Below, in pieces: positions 53,460 through 61,729 of a stretch of 64,000 nucleotides of DNA. The number at the start of each line of letters is the position of its first letter. The stretch's first letter is position 1. The translations under genes and the position numbers were made by a program. Source of the stretch: Methylorubrum salsuginis (GTDB lineage Bacteria > Pseudomonadota > Alphaproteobacteria > Rhizobiales > Beijerinckiaceae); the NCBI RefSeq assembly GCF_900114375.1, contig NZ_FOSV01000001.1, positions 186,001-250,000 on the forward strand. The letters run 5' to 3'. The notes below the pieces were generated by a model that was not told where the DNA came from, did no database searches, and was given only the letters and a program-made list of their open reading frames with translations.

Positions 53460-53549
53460 GGGCACCGGGGCAGAGCCCCGGTTTCCCTCCAAGACCAGGG
53501 CTCCGCCCTGGACCCGCGAAAGGACGTAGCCCTTTCGAAACCGGGACTT
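53460..53549. repeat. modular multi-hairpin intergenic repeat, copy C
   Basis: This shorter copy holds CCGGGGC/GCCCCGG, CCAGGGC/GCCCTGG and CGAAAGGAC.../...CCTTTCG, with the same ACCGGGACTT end as copy A. The end overlaps the stop codon of the minus-strand DoxX gene. It separates convergent hspQ and doxX. Confidence 0.75.
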
Positions 53550-53952
53550 AGGCGTGCTTGCGCCGCGGCCAGTCGATTACCTTCGTCGCGTAGAGCGCCC
53601 ACCAGACCATCACCGGCTGAAACGCCAGCCGGGGGCCGTGGTACCACCACGTGTCGGGGATCGGCGGGACCGAAATCCCCTCGACCGCGTGCTTGAGGTT
53701 GGCCGGAAACACGCAGACCGCGTAGAGCGCCAGCCCGATCCCCGCCGCCCGGCGCAAAGCCGGCCACGGCAGCATCAAGGCGATGGCCGCCGCGATCTCG
53801 CAAAGGCCCGTGACGAGCACCACGCCGCGCGGCTCAGGCACCCAATCCGGCATGATCGGCAGGAAGCTGTCGGGCGCGGTGAGATGCACGGCGCCGATGA
53901 AGCCGTAGAGGCCGATCAGGCCGAGCCGCAGCCAGCGGCGGTCGTCCGTCAT
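53548..53952 (-). CDS. DoxX-family membrane protein
   Basis: The 134-residue protein has four predicted membrane helices (GLIGLYGFIGAVHL, GVVLVTGLCEIAAAIALMLP, GIGLALYAVCVFPAN, WWALYATKVI), typical of DoxX/DoxD-like proteins. Some members form quinone-linked oxidoreductases with thiosulfate or other reductants; most are of unknown function. A tiny hydrophilic gene starts 3 bp upstream and is probably co-transcribed. The stop codon lies inside the hairpin repeat. Confidence 0.8.
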   Translation of the reverse strand: MTDDRRWLRLGLIGLYGFIGAVHLTAPDSFLPIMPDWVPEPRGVVLVTGLCEIAAAIALMLPWPALRRAAGIGLALYAVCVFPANLKHAVEGISVPPIPDTWWYHGPRLAFQPVMVWWALYATKVIDWPRRKHA

Positions 53953-53955
53953 GGT

Positions 53956-54141
53956 TCAGGCGGAGCGGTCGGTCTTCGGCTCCTGGCGTGGCTCGCCCGA
54001 GGGCGTGTTGCCGCGAGCGGCTTCCTCGGCCTCGGTGCCGGCCCGCTCCATCGGCCCCTGTTGCGACTTGACCCGGCCCGTCACCGGGTCCTTGGGCGAG
54101 ACGGCGGCCTCGTTGTCCTGGTCGCGCTGCTCGTCCGCCAT
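53956..54141 (-). CDS. small hydrophilic hypothetical protein
   Basis: The 61-residue product (MADEQRDQDNEAAVSPKDPVTG...) is strongly charged, without hydrophobic core and probably unstructured. Composition is typical of stress-linked disordered small proteins. It precedes the DoxX gene by 3 bp. No homolog family is recognised. Its balanced amino-acid use and position support a real gene. Confidence 0.5.
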   Translation of the reverse strand: MADEQRDQDNEAAVSPKDPVTGRVKSQQGPMERAGTEAEEAARGNTPSGEPRQEPKTDRSA

Positions 54142-54195
54142 GCTCGGCCTCCCGGTTGATCCGGTGAGGCAACGCCGCGGCGGGCCGCCGGTTCG

Positions 54196-55542
54196 TCAGA
54201 CCGCGATGCCGTGCAGGTCGTGCGCCTCGGCCCGCTCGATCTTCACGGTGACGATGTCGCCCGGCCGCACCGGGCGGCGGGAGGCGACGTGGACCGTGCC
54301 GTCGATCTCCGGCGCGTCCGACTTCGAGCGCCCGCGCGCCACGGTGGGCCCGACCTCGTCGATGATGACCGGGATGCGCTTGCCGACCTTGGCCCGCTGC
54401 AGCCGCAGCGAGACCACTTCCTGCGCGGCCATGAACCGGCGCTTGCGCTCGGCCTTCACCTCGGGCGGCACGGCGGCCCCCAACTCGTTGGCGGCGGCGC
54501 CCTTCACCGGCTCGTACTCGAAGCAGCCGACCCGCTCCAGCCGGGCCTCCTTGATCCACTCCAGCAGTTCCTCGAACTCCGCATCGGTCTCGCCGGGGAA
54601 GCCGACGATGAAGGTCGAGCGGATCGCGAGATCGGGGCAGATCTCGCGCCAGCGGCGGATGCGGTCGAGCTGCTTCTCCTGATTGCCTGGCCGCCGCATC
54701 CGCTTGAGCACCGACGGGCTCGCATGCTGGAGCGGCATGTCGAGATAGGGCAGCACCTTGCCCTCGGCCATCAGCGGGATGACCTCGTCCACGTGCGGGT
54801 AGGGATAGACGTAGTGCAGCCGCACCCAGGCGCCGAGTTCTCCCAACTCCTTGGCGAGATCGTAGAAGCGGGCGCGCACCTCCCGGTCCTGCCAGCGGCT
54901 CGGGGCGTAGCGGGTGTCGAGGCCGTAGGCGCTCGTGTCCTGCGAGACGACGAGCAGCTCCTTCACGCCGGCCTTCACCAGCTTCTCGGCCTCGCGCAGC
55001 ACGTCCGCCGCCGGGCGGCTGACGAGATCGCCGCGAAGCGACGGGATGATGCAGAAGCTGCAGCGGTTGTTGCAGCCCTCGGAAATCTTCAGATAGGCGT
55101 AGTGGCGCGGCGTGAGCTTGACGCCCTGCGGCGGGATCAGGTCGAGGAACGGATCGTGGGCCGGCGGCACCGCCTCGTGCACGGCGGCCACCACCGATTC
55201 GTAGGCCTGGGGGCCGGTGACGGCCAAGAGGTTCGGATACTTCTCGCGGATCTCGTCGGGCTGCGCGCCCATGCAACCGGTCACGATCACCCGGCCGTTC
55301 TCCGCCATGGCCTCGCCGATCGCCGACAAAGATTCCGCCTTGGCCGAATCGAGGAAGCCGCAGGTGTTGACGATGACGACGTCCGCCCCGTCGTGGCGGC
55401 GGCTCAGCTCGTAGCCCTCGGCGCGCAGATGGGTGAGGATGCGCTCGGAATCGACGAGCGCCTTGGGGCAGCCCAGCGACACGAACGAGATCCGCGGCGC
55501 GGCAGCGCTCTTGGTGTCCGAGGGGGAGGCGGTGGCGGTCAT
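54196..55542 (-). CDS. rimO: ribosomal protein S12 methylthiotransferase
   Basis: The 448-residue radical SAM enzyme adds a methylthio group to Asp of ribosomal protein S12. It has the N-terminal cluster-binding domain ([32 protein letters not shown]), the radical SAM cysteines in [31 protein letters not shown], and a C-terminal TRAM domain ([20 protein letters not shown]). The start is the ATG at 55542. It stands alone, 55 bp upstream of the small hydrophilic gene. Confidence 0.95.
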   Translation of the reverse strand: MTATASPSDTKSAAAPRISFVSLGCPKALVDSERILTHLRAEGYELSRRHDGADVVIVNTCGFLDSAKAESLSAIGEAMAENGRVIVTGCMGAQPDEIREKYPNLLAVTGPQAYESVVAAVHEAVPPAHDPFLDLIPPQGVKLTPRHYAYLKISEGCNNRCSFCIIPSLRGDLVSRPAADVLREAEKLVKAGVKELLVVSQDTSAYGLDTRYAPSRWQDREVRARFYDLAKELGELGAWVRLHYVYPYPHVDEVIPLMAEGKVLPYLDMPLQHASPSVLKRMRRPGNQEKQLDRIRRWREICPDLAIRSTFIVGFPGETDAEFEELLEWIKEARLERVGCFEYEPVKGAAANELGAAVPPEVKAERKRRFMAAQEVVSLRLQRAKVGKRIPVIIDEVGPTVARGRSKSDAPEIDGTVHVASRRPVRPGDIVTVKIERAEAHDLHGIAV

Positions 55543-55697
55543 GACGGCTCGTCGTGGGCGGCGCCTCTTCGGAGAGGGCCGCGTGCGCTTTAAGCGAAGG
55601 GCGGTGAAGCCGCCGATATAGCCGCATTGAGGCGCGGTTGCGAGCGGAGCCGTTCACACGGCTCATGCGCGGAGGCGGATGAGCCCGGAGACAGACG

Positions 55698-56123
55698 ATG
55701 CACCCCTATCGCTACCGGATCTCCCTGCGTCTCCGTCATCCCAGCGTGACGTCCTCCGCGATCTGCGCTGCCCTTCTGCCGCTGAAGCCGACCTATCCGC
55801 CACAGGACATCGGTGCGCCCCGCACAGCCCCGAATGGCCGGCTGCTCGGCGGGCTCAACACGGAGACCTTCGCGACCTTCTTCGTGAGCAGAGGCGAGAA
55901 CGACCTCGCCGAGGCCCTCGGTGAGGCCGCCGAGCGGATGGAGCCCTGCCGTGAGTGCTTCGCCTTGTGGCGGGCGAGCGGCGGCGACATCGAGTTCTTC
56001 GTCGGCTGGTTCATGGAGGGGGGTAACGTCGGCGACGTGTTCGAGCCGGAGCTGCTGGCGCAGCTCGGTGGGCTCGGGATCGGTTTGTCGCTGGACCTCT
56101 ACGAGAGCGATAGGGACGAGTGA
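55698..56123 (+). CDS. DUF4279-like protein
   Basis: The 141-residue cytoplasmic protein shows RISLRLRHPSVTSSAICAALL at the start, GLNTETFATFFVS in the middle and a final GGLGIGLSLDLYES. This alternation of strands and helices resembles the DUF4279 family, whose members are often immunity-like proteins of unknown action. No toxin gene is seen adjacent. It is divergent from rimO by 155 bp. Confidence 0.7.
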   Translation: MHPYRYRISLRLRHPSVTSSAICAALLPLKPTYPPQDIGAPRTAPNGRLLGGLNTETFATFFVSRGENDLAEALGEAAERMEPCRECFALWRASGGDIEFFVGWFMEGGNVGDVFEPELLAQLGGLGIGLSLDLYESDRDE

Positions 56124-56135
56124 CATGAAACTGAT

Positions 56136-56178
56136 TTGATGCAATGCTTTGCGTTGGAATCCTCATGTATTGCATCAA
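56136..56178. repeat. AT-rich 10-bp inverted repeat before pabB
   Basis: TTGATGCAAT (56136-56145) and ATTGCATCAA (56169-56178) flank a 23-base loop. It lies just after the DUF4279-like gene and may be its terminator or an operator for the pab operon 135 bp downstream. Confidence 0.5.
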
Positions 56179-56312
56179 CGCACGACGGGAGTGACGCATA
56201 CCCCTCCCGCAGGCCCGGACCGTGCGAGGCGATTGACGGCGCGGTGCCGGACGCCCTTGAGTGGGCGGAGGCGCTGCCGCGACGCGCGCGAAGCATGACA
56301 CCCTAGAAGACG

Positions 56313-57698
56313 ATGGTCTGGACCCGCGCGATTCCCATCCTCGACCCGGTCGCGGCGGCCACCCGCCTCGCCCGGCTGCCGGGGCTCGCCTTTCTCGACA
56401 GCGCGATGCCGCACGACACGCTCGGCCGCGTCTCGGTGCTCGCCGCCGATCCGTTCGGGCGCTTCCGGTACCGCGACGGGCAGGCGACCCTCGACGGGCG
56501 GCCGGTGCCCGGCGCGCCGCTCGACGCCCTGCGGGCCTGCCTCGCCCCCTACCGGCTCGCGCCCTGGCCCGACCTGCCGGCCTTTCCCGGCGCGGCGATC
56601 GGCTACTTCGCCTACGATCTCGGCGCGAGCCTGGAGCGGGTCGTGCCGCCCGCCCGCCGGGCGGGGCTGACCGACGACATCGCGTTCAACCTCTACGACA
56701 CGCTGCTCGCCGTCGATCACGCCAGCGGCACTTGCCTGCTGATCGCCACGGGTTTCCCGGAGACCGATCCGGAGGCGCGCCGCGTCCGGGCGGAGGAACG
56801 GCTCGACGCCTTCGCCGCGCTCCTGGCCGCGCCCACCGAGGCGCCGCCCGCATGGTCCCCGGTCAAGCTCGCGTGGCGCACGAACTTGTCACGGCAAGAC
56901 TATGAAAAGGCTGTCGAAACCGTCAGGGATTACATCCGCGCGGGCGACATCTATCAGGCCAACATCGCCCAGCGTTTCGTGGCCGACCTGCCGCCCGGCT
57001 TCGACCCCTTCGCCTTCTACCGGCGCCTGCGCGCCACCAATCCGGCGACCTTCGGGGCCTATCTCGATTTCGACGATCTCACGGTCGCCTCGTCCTCGCC
57101 GGAGCGCTTCCTGAAGTTGCAGGGCCGCGCGGTCGAGACCCGGCCGATCAAGGGCACGGTGCGGCGCGATCCCGATCCGGCCCGCGACGCCGAGGTGGCC
57201 GCCGCGCTCCAGGCCAACCCGAAGGAGCGGGCCGAGAACATCATGATCGTGGACCTCTTGCGCAACGACCTGTCGCGGGTCTGCGAGCCCGGCAGCGTCC
57301 AAGTGCCGGTCCTGTGCGGGCTGGAATCCTATGCCGGCATCCACCATCTCGTCTCGGTGGTCACCGGCACGCTCCGCACGGAAGCGGACGCCCTCGACCT
57401 CATCCAAAAAACGTTTCCCGGCGGCTCGATCACCGGCGCGCCGAAGCTCAGGGCCATGGACATCATCACCGAGATCGAAGGCGACGCGCGCGAGCTCTAT
57501 TGCGGGGCGATCGGCGCGCTCGGCTTCGACGGTTCGCTCGACACCTCGATCGCGATCCGCACCGTGTTCATGGACGGGGCGCAGGCCGTGCTCCAGGCGG
57601 GGGGCGGCGTGACGCTGCTGTCCGATCCGGCGTCCGAGTACGAGGAGACGCTGACCAAGGCCGCCCGGGTCTTCGCCGCGTTCGAGGAGACCCCGTGA
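56313..57698 (+). CDS. pabB: aminodeoxychorismate synthase component I
   Basis: The 461-residue enzyme makes 4-amino-4-deoxychorismate from chorismate and ammonia, on the way to folate. It has the chorismate-binding signature RPIKGTVRRD with the Lys typical of PabB (anthranilate synthase has Ala), RAENIMIVDLLRND, FPGGSITGAPK and GYFAYDLG in the N-terminal domain. Its stop overlaps the pabA start. The operon pabB-pabA-pabC here is complete for p-aminobenzoate. Confidence 0.93.
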   Translation: MVWTRAIPILDPVAAATRLARLPGLAFLDSAMPHDTLGRVSVLAADPFGRFRYRDGQATLDGRPVPGAPLDALRACLAPYRLAPWPDLPAFPGAAIGYFAYDLGASLERVVPPARRAGLTDDIAFNLYDTLLAVDHASGTCLLIATGFPETDPEARRVRAEERLDAFAALLAAPTEAPPAWSPVKLAWRTNLSRQDYEKAVETVRDYIRAGDIYQANIAQRFVADLPPGFDPFAFYRRLRATNPATFGAYLDFDDLTVASSSPERFLKLQGRAVETRPIKGTVRRDPDPARDAEVAAALQANPKERAENIMIVDLLRNDLSRVCEPGSVQVPVLCGLESYAGIHHLVSVVTGTLRTEADALDLIQKTFPGGSITGAPKLRAMDIITEIEGDARELYCGAIGALGFDGSLDTSIAIRTVFMDGAQAVLQAGGGVTLLSDPASEYEETLTKAARVFAAFEETP

Positions 57699-58312
57699 TC
57701 CTCGTCATCGACAATTACGACTCGTTCGTCTTCAACGTCGTGCGCTACTTCGAGGAGCTGGGCGAGACGGTTCGGGTCGTGCGCAACGACGCCCTCGACG
57801 TTCCCGGCATCCGCGCCCTGAACCCGGAGGCGGTGGTGATCTCGCCGGGGCCCTGCACGCCGGCGGAAGCCGGGGTGAGCCTGCCGGCGATCCGCGACCT
57901 CTCGGGCGAGCTGCCGATCCTCGGCGTCTGCCTCGGCCATCAGGCGATCGGGGCGGCCTTCGGCGGCCGGGTCGAGCGGGCCGGGCGCCCGCTGCACGGG
58001 CAGGCGACGCCGATCCGCCACGGCGGCGAGGGGCTGTTCGACGGCCTGCCGCAGCCGATGCAGGTCGGGCGCTACCACTCGCTGATCGTGACGCCGACCC
58101 CGGAGATGGAGCGCCAGCTCAGCGTCGATGCGGTCTCGTCCGAGGGCGAGGTGATGGCTCTGTCGCACCGGACGCACCCGACCTGGGGCATCCAGTTCCA
58201 TCCGGAATCGGTGCTGACCGAGAACGGCCACGCGCTGTTTTCCAACTTCCTCAAGGGCGCCCGCGCGTGGCGCGGGGCGGCCCAGACGAGAGCGGCCGAT
58301 GCTGTGGTCTGA
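57695..58312 (+). CDS. pabA: aminodeoxychorismate synthase glutamine amidotransferase
   Basis: The 205-residue class I amidotransferase has the early ILVIDNYDSFVFN, SPGPCTP, the nucleophile Cys in GVCLGHQ and the His-Glu pair in FHPES. It supplies ammonia to PabB. The GTG start overlaps the pabB stop, and its end overlaps pabC by 14 bp. In many bacteria the same protein also serves anthranilate synthase, but the context points to folate synthesis. Confidence 0.9.
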   Translation: MILVIDNYDSFVFNVVRYFEELGETVRVVRNDALDVPGIRALNPEAVVISPGPCTPAEAGVSLPAIRDLSGELPILGVCLGHQAIGAAFGGRVERAGRPLHGQATPIRHGGEGLFDGLPQPMQVGRYHSLIVTPTPEMERQLSVDAVSSEGEVMALSHRTHPTWGIQFHPESVLTENGHALFSNFLKGARAWRGAAQTRAADAVV

Positions 58313-59156
58313 CGGGCGCCTCGTCGAGGGCGGCACGCTCCCCTTCGACATGGGCGACCGCGGGCTGCTGCTCGGCGACGGCGTGTTCGACACCGCGCTC
58401 GCGGTGCAGGGCCGGATCGCGTTCGAGGCCGCCCATATCGACCGCCTCGTCGCCGCGGCGGCGGCCCTGGGTTATCCCGCCGATCCGGACGCGATCCGAC
58501 AGGCCATGCGGGACTTGGCCGACACGCAGCCGCTCGCGGCGATCCGCACCACCCTAACCCGCGGTTCCGGCCCGCGCGGCCTCGCCCCGCCGAAGGAGCC
58601 CGCGCCGTTCCTGTTCGCCAGCGCCGCCCCAGCGCGGGCCGGCCTGTTCTTCTCAGCCCTTCGCCTCCTGCCCACGGAAATCGCCCGCAACGAGACCTCG
58701 CCGGCCTCCCGGCTCAAGACGCTCGGCTATCTCGACGCGGTGCTGGCCGCCCGCGCCGCGCAGGCGGCCGGGTTCGACGAGGCCCTGTTCCTCAACACGA
58801 AGGGGCGGGTCGCCTGCGCCGGCACCGGCAATGTTTTCGGGATTCTCGGGGGCGCGCTGGTGACGCCGCCGACGGAGGAGGGCGTGCTGCCGGGCATCGT
58901 CCGCGGTGCGCTTCTCTCGAAGATCGCGCCGGGGCTCGGCCTTGCCGTCGAGGAGCGCCCGCTCCGCCCCGCCGATCTGGACCGGGCGGAGGCCGTGTTC
59001 GTCACCAACTCCCTGCGCCTGATCGCCCCCGTGGCGGCCATCGGCGGCACGACCTACGACAGCGCCGGGCACGCGACCGTTCAGAGGCTGTGGGCCGCGT
59101 TGCGCGCGGCGGTGGCGGCCTCGTGCGGCGTCGAGCCGGATGCCCTGAACCCGTGA
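58299..59156 (+). CDS. pabC: aminotransferase class IV, aminodeoxychorismate lyase
   Basis: The 285-residue PLP enzyme has GDRGLLLGDGVFDTA, the PLP-binding Lys in SRLKTLGYLD, FLNTKGRVACAGTGNVF and TNSLRLIAPV. The position after pabB and pabA indicates that it eliminates pyruvate from aminodeoxychorismate to give p-aminobenzoate. By sequence alone, D-amino-acid or branched-chain aminotransferase would also be possible. A strong hairpin follows immediately. Confidence 0.85.
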   Translation: MLWSDGRLVEGGTLPFDMGDRGLLLGDGVFDTALAVQGRIAFEAAHIDRLVAAAAALGYPADPDAIRQAMRDLADTQPLAAIRTTLTRGSGPRGLAPPKEPAPFLFASAAPARAGLFFSALRLLPTEIARNETSPASRLKTLGYLDAVLAARAAQAAGFDEALFLNTKGRVACAGTGNVFGILGGALVTPPTEEGVLPGIVRGALLSKIAPGLGLAVEERPLRPADLDRAEAVFVTNSLRLIAPVAAIGGTTYDSAGHATVQRLWAALRAAVAASCGVEPDALNP

Positions 59157-59160
59157 TCCG

Positions 59161-59200
59161 GGGATAACAGGATCACGGGACGCCGTGATCCTGTTATCCC
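59161..59200. terminator. 18-bp hairpin after the pab operon
   Basis: GGGATAACAGGATCACGG (59161-59178) and its perfect complement (59183-59200) enclose a GACG loop, four bases after pabC. It ends the pab operon and, from the other side, the convergent pncA transcript. There is no T-tract. Confidence 0.75.
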
Positions 59201-59243
59201 GCTATCCCCGTTCGGGACGCAATCGCGGGCGGGAGACCGTCGC

Positions 59244-59864
59244 TCAGCCGAACGCGGCGCTGCTCGCGCGCTGCACCCCTGCCCGCTCCATCTCGGCCCA
59301 GGCCCGCATCGTGCCGTCGCGGTCGATGCCGCGCACCGCGTCCTCGACGACGGTCACGTCGAAGCCGGCGGCGCGGGCGTCGAGCGCGGTCCAGCGGATG
59401 CAGTAATCGGTGGCGAGGCCGGCGACGAACAGGCGGGTGAGGCCGCGCTCCGTCAGGTAGCCGGCAAGCCCGGTGCGGGTGTGCCGGTCGGCCTCGAGGA
59501 AGGCGGAATAGCTGTCGATGTCCGGGTGATAGCCTTTTCGGATCACCAGCTCGGCCCGCTCCGCCCGCAGGTTCGCGGCGAGGGCGGCGCCGGGCCTGCC
59601 CTGCACGCAATGGTCCGGCCAGAGCACCTGTTCGCCGTAGGGCATCGTCACCGTGTCGAACGGCTGGCGGCCCGGATGGCGCGAGGCGAAGGAGGCGTGG
59701 CCGGGCGGGTGCCAGTCCTGGGTCAGCACCACGTGCGGAAAGATTTCTGCCAGTCGATTGACCGGCCCGATCACGGCGTCACCCTCGGGTACGGCGAGCG
59801 CCCCACCGGGCAGAAAGTCGTTCTGCACATCGACGACGAGCAGAACGCCGGTCTTGCTCAGCAT
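59244..59864 (-). CDS. pncA: nicotinamidase/pyrazinamidase
   Basis: The 206-residue isochorismatase-fold enzyme converts nicotinamide to nicotinic acid for NAD salvage. Asp in VVDVQNDFLPGG, the Zn-binding TQDWHPPGHASF, Lys in RKGYH and the nucleophile Cys in GLATDYCIRWTA form the catalytic set. The ATG at 59864 is preferred since SKTGVLLVVD follows it. A repeat (copy D) lies upstream. Confidence 0.92.
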   Translation of the reverse strand: MLSKTGVLLVVDVQNDFLPGGALAVPEGDAVIGPVNRLAEIFPHVVLTQDWHPPGHASFASRHPGRQPFDTVTMPYGEQVLWPDHCVQGRPGAALAANLRAERAELVIRKGYHPDIDSYSAFLEADRHTRTGLAGYLTERGLTRLFVAGLATDYCIRWTALDARAAGFDVTVVEDAVRGIDRDGTMRAWAEMERAGVQRASSAAFG

Positions 59865-59882
59865 CAGGCCAAGTCCCAGGGT

Positions 59883-59923
59883 TCCGAGGGACAAGTCCCT
59901 CGGCGGGGCCGGGCGGAGCCCGG
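59883..59923. repeat. modular hairpin repeat, partial copy D
   Basis: CCGAGGGAC/GTCCCTCGG is followed by CGGGGC and CCGGGC/GCCCGG, matching the first two modules of copies A and B in order, though not in exact bases. It lies between two minus-strand genes, unlike the other copies. Confidence 0.55.
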
Positions 59924-59925
59924 AA

Positions 59926-60900
59926 TCACGGCGTCATCACCGTGGCGCCGGTCGTCTGCCGATCCGCCAGATCGCGATGCACCTGCGCCGCGTCGGCGAG
60001 CTTGGCGCGCGTATGGACCGGAATCTTCACCGCGCCGCTCGCCACGACCTCGAACAGCTCGGCGGCGTTGGCGTCGAGCTGTTCGCGGGTAGCGATGTGG
60101 GTGAAGAGGGTGGGGCGGGTGGCGTAGAGCGAGCCCTTGGCCGCCAGGATGCCGATGTCGAAGGCCTCGATCGGGCCCGACGCCGAGCCGAAGCTGGCGA
60201 AGACGCCGCGGGGCGCGAGGCAATCGAGCGAGGCCGGGAAGGTCGCCTTGCCGACGCCGTCATAGACCACCGGAACCCCCTTCCCGCCCGTGATCTCCTT
60301 CACGCGGGCGGAAAAGTCCTCGTCGCGGTAGAGGATGACGTGGTCGCAGCCGTGTTCCTTCGCCAGCTCCGCCTTCTCCGGCGTGCCGACGGTGCCGATC
60401 ACGGTGGCGCCGAGATGCTTGGCCCATTGCGTGGCGATGAGGCCGACGCCGCCGGCCGCCGCGTGGAACAGGATCGTATCGCCGGGCTGCACCCGGTAGG
60501 TGAGGCGCAGCAGGTAGTGGGCGGTGAGACCTTTCAACATCATCGCGGCGGCGGTCTCGTCGGCAATCGCGTCGGGCACGTGGACGACGCCCTTGGTGTC
60601 GACCACGACCTCCTCGGCATAGGTGCCGACGGCGCCGGCATAGGCGACGCGCTCGCCGACGCGGAAATCGGTGACGCCCTCGCCCAGCGCGTCGACCACA
60701 CCCGCGCCCTCCTTGCCGAGGGTGAAGGGGAGGGAGGCGGCCTTGTAGAGGCCGGAGCGAAAGTAGATGTCGATGAAGTTGACGCCGATGGCGGTCTGGC
60801 GGACGCGGATCTGCCCGGGGCCGGGCTCCGGCGTCGGGATGTCCTCGTAGACCATCGCCTCGGGGCCGCCGTACTGGTGCACCCGGATCGCCTTCGCCAT
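59926..60900 (-). CDS. qor: NADPH:quinone oxidoreductase, Qor type
   Basis: The 324-residue enzyme belongs to the zinc-free MDR family: YGGPEAMVYEDIPTPEPG, GVNFIDIYFRSGLY, the NADPH fold HAAAGGVGLIATQWAK and the family signature GKEGAGVV. It lacks the structural zinc cysteines. It reduces quinones, protecting against redox stress. GGAGAAGG precedes the ATG at 60900. It lies upstream of pncA on the same strand. Confidence 0.9.
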   Translation of the reverse strand: MAKAIRVHQYGGPEAMVYEDIPTPEPGPGQIRVRQTAIGVNFIDIYFRSGLYKAASLPFTLGKEGAGVVDALGEGVTDFRVGERVAYAGAVGTYAEEVVVDTKGVVHVPDAIADETAAAMMLKGLTAHYLLRLTYRVQPGDTILFHAAAGGVGLIATQWAKHLGATVIGTVGTPEKAELAKEHGCDHVILYRDEDFSARVKEITGGKGVPVVYDGVGKATFPASLDCLAPRGVFASFGSASGPIEAFDIGILAAKGSLYATRPTLFTHIATREQLDANAAELFEVVASGAVKIPVHTRAKLADAAQVHRDLADRQTTGATVMTP

Positions 60901-61019
60901 CGCGCCTTCTCCGTTCCCGCCGCCCGCCCTCGTCCGGGCGGGAGATATCGGGCGGAGCGCCGTCGGCAAGCGCTTTTGCGCGGATCGGGTGCGATTTGCC
61001 CCCTCGCCTCGTCCTCCGG

Positions 61020-61265
61020 CTATTCCTCCAGCACGTCCACACGCATGCCGATGCCCGACAGGCAGCGGTGGATGCGCTCCGCGATCTCCGGGGTGAGCTG
61101 GTGGACGTGGACATGCATCGTCGCGGTGTCCTCGGGCCGCACGATCACGCGGTAGCGCAGACCCTCGTCGCGCATCTGCCGCAACAGGTTGCTGCTCGCC
61201 GTGGTCATCGCCGCGATGTGCTGGTCGATCAGGTCGGGCCGCATGCCGGACGCTCCTCCGCTCAT
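61020..61265 (-). CDS. small hypothetical protein, second gene of a coupled pair
   Basis: The 81-residue protein begins MSGGASGMRPDLIDQHI, with GAGGGAGAG before it. It has a helix (HIAAMTTASSNLLRQMRDEG), a beta region (YRVIVRPEDTATMHVHVHQL) and a helix. No family is recognised; the overall plan is a small alpha/beta fold. The start overlaps the stop of the gene at 61262-61474 (ATGA), so the pair is translationally coupled. Confidence 0.6.
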   Translation of the reverse strand: MSGGASGMRPDLIDQHIAAMTTASSNLLRQMRDEGLRYRVIVRPEDTATMHVHVHQLTPEIAERIHRCLSGIGMRVDVLEE

Positions 61266-61474
61266 TCGCGCTCTCCCTCGCTCGCCGCCGCGGCGGGGCG
61301 CGGAAGCTCCCCATGGCTCTCGTAGGCGGAACGGTCGGCGCGGGGCGCGCACGCCTGACGGACCGGTGGGAACAGGCGCGACAGACCCTGGGCCACACCC
61401 GCCAGCACCGGATCGTAGGGAGAGCCGAAAGCGCCCGAGGCAACCTCGGGCCGGGCTGCGATGAATTTCCGCAT
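61262..61474 (-). CDS. small hypothetical protein, first gene of a coupled pair
   Basis: The 70-residue protein begins MRKFIAARPEVASGAFGSP and continues VLAGVAQGLSRLFPPVRQ before a hydrophilic tail. The ATG at 61474 has GAGGGG upstream; the frame is open further upstream but arginine-rich and unlikely to be coding. It is coupled to the next gene by a 4-base overlap. No function is recognised. Confidence 0.5.
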   Translation of the reverse strand: MRKFIAARPEVASGAFGSPYDPVLAGVAQGLSRLFPPVRQACAPRADRSAYESHGELPRPAAAASEGERE

Positions 61475-61729
61475 GGAACGCCCCTCAGACGTGTCTCGCG
61501 CCGCTCGGCGACGCGTCGTGCCCGGCGCCCCGCGGACGGCGCCGAGTCGAACCAACATTTGTTTGGCAATGCGCGTGGGGCGATTTGGTTTCATGTCATC
61601 GCGTCGTCTTGTCGCCGCTCCGGCGCCGCGCGGACGTTGCGCGGAGACGCCGCCGCCCTTGACCCGACCTCGGGGCAACCTCTGTAGGGAAGAGAGTCAC
61701 CCCCTCCCCGCACAAGGAGCCCTGTCGCC

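Noticed and set aside
61475..61594. N-terminal extension of the small gene at 61262-61474 to an ATG at 61594
   Set aside because: The added sequence is Arg-rich and without structure, while the ATG at 61474 has a clear ribosome-binding site.
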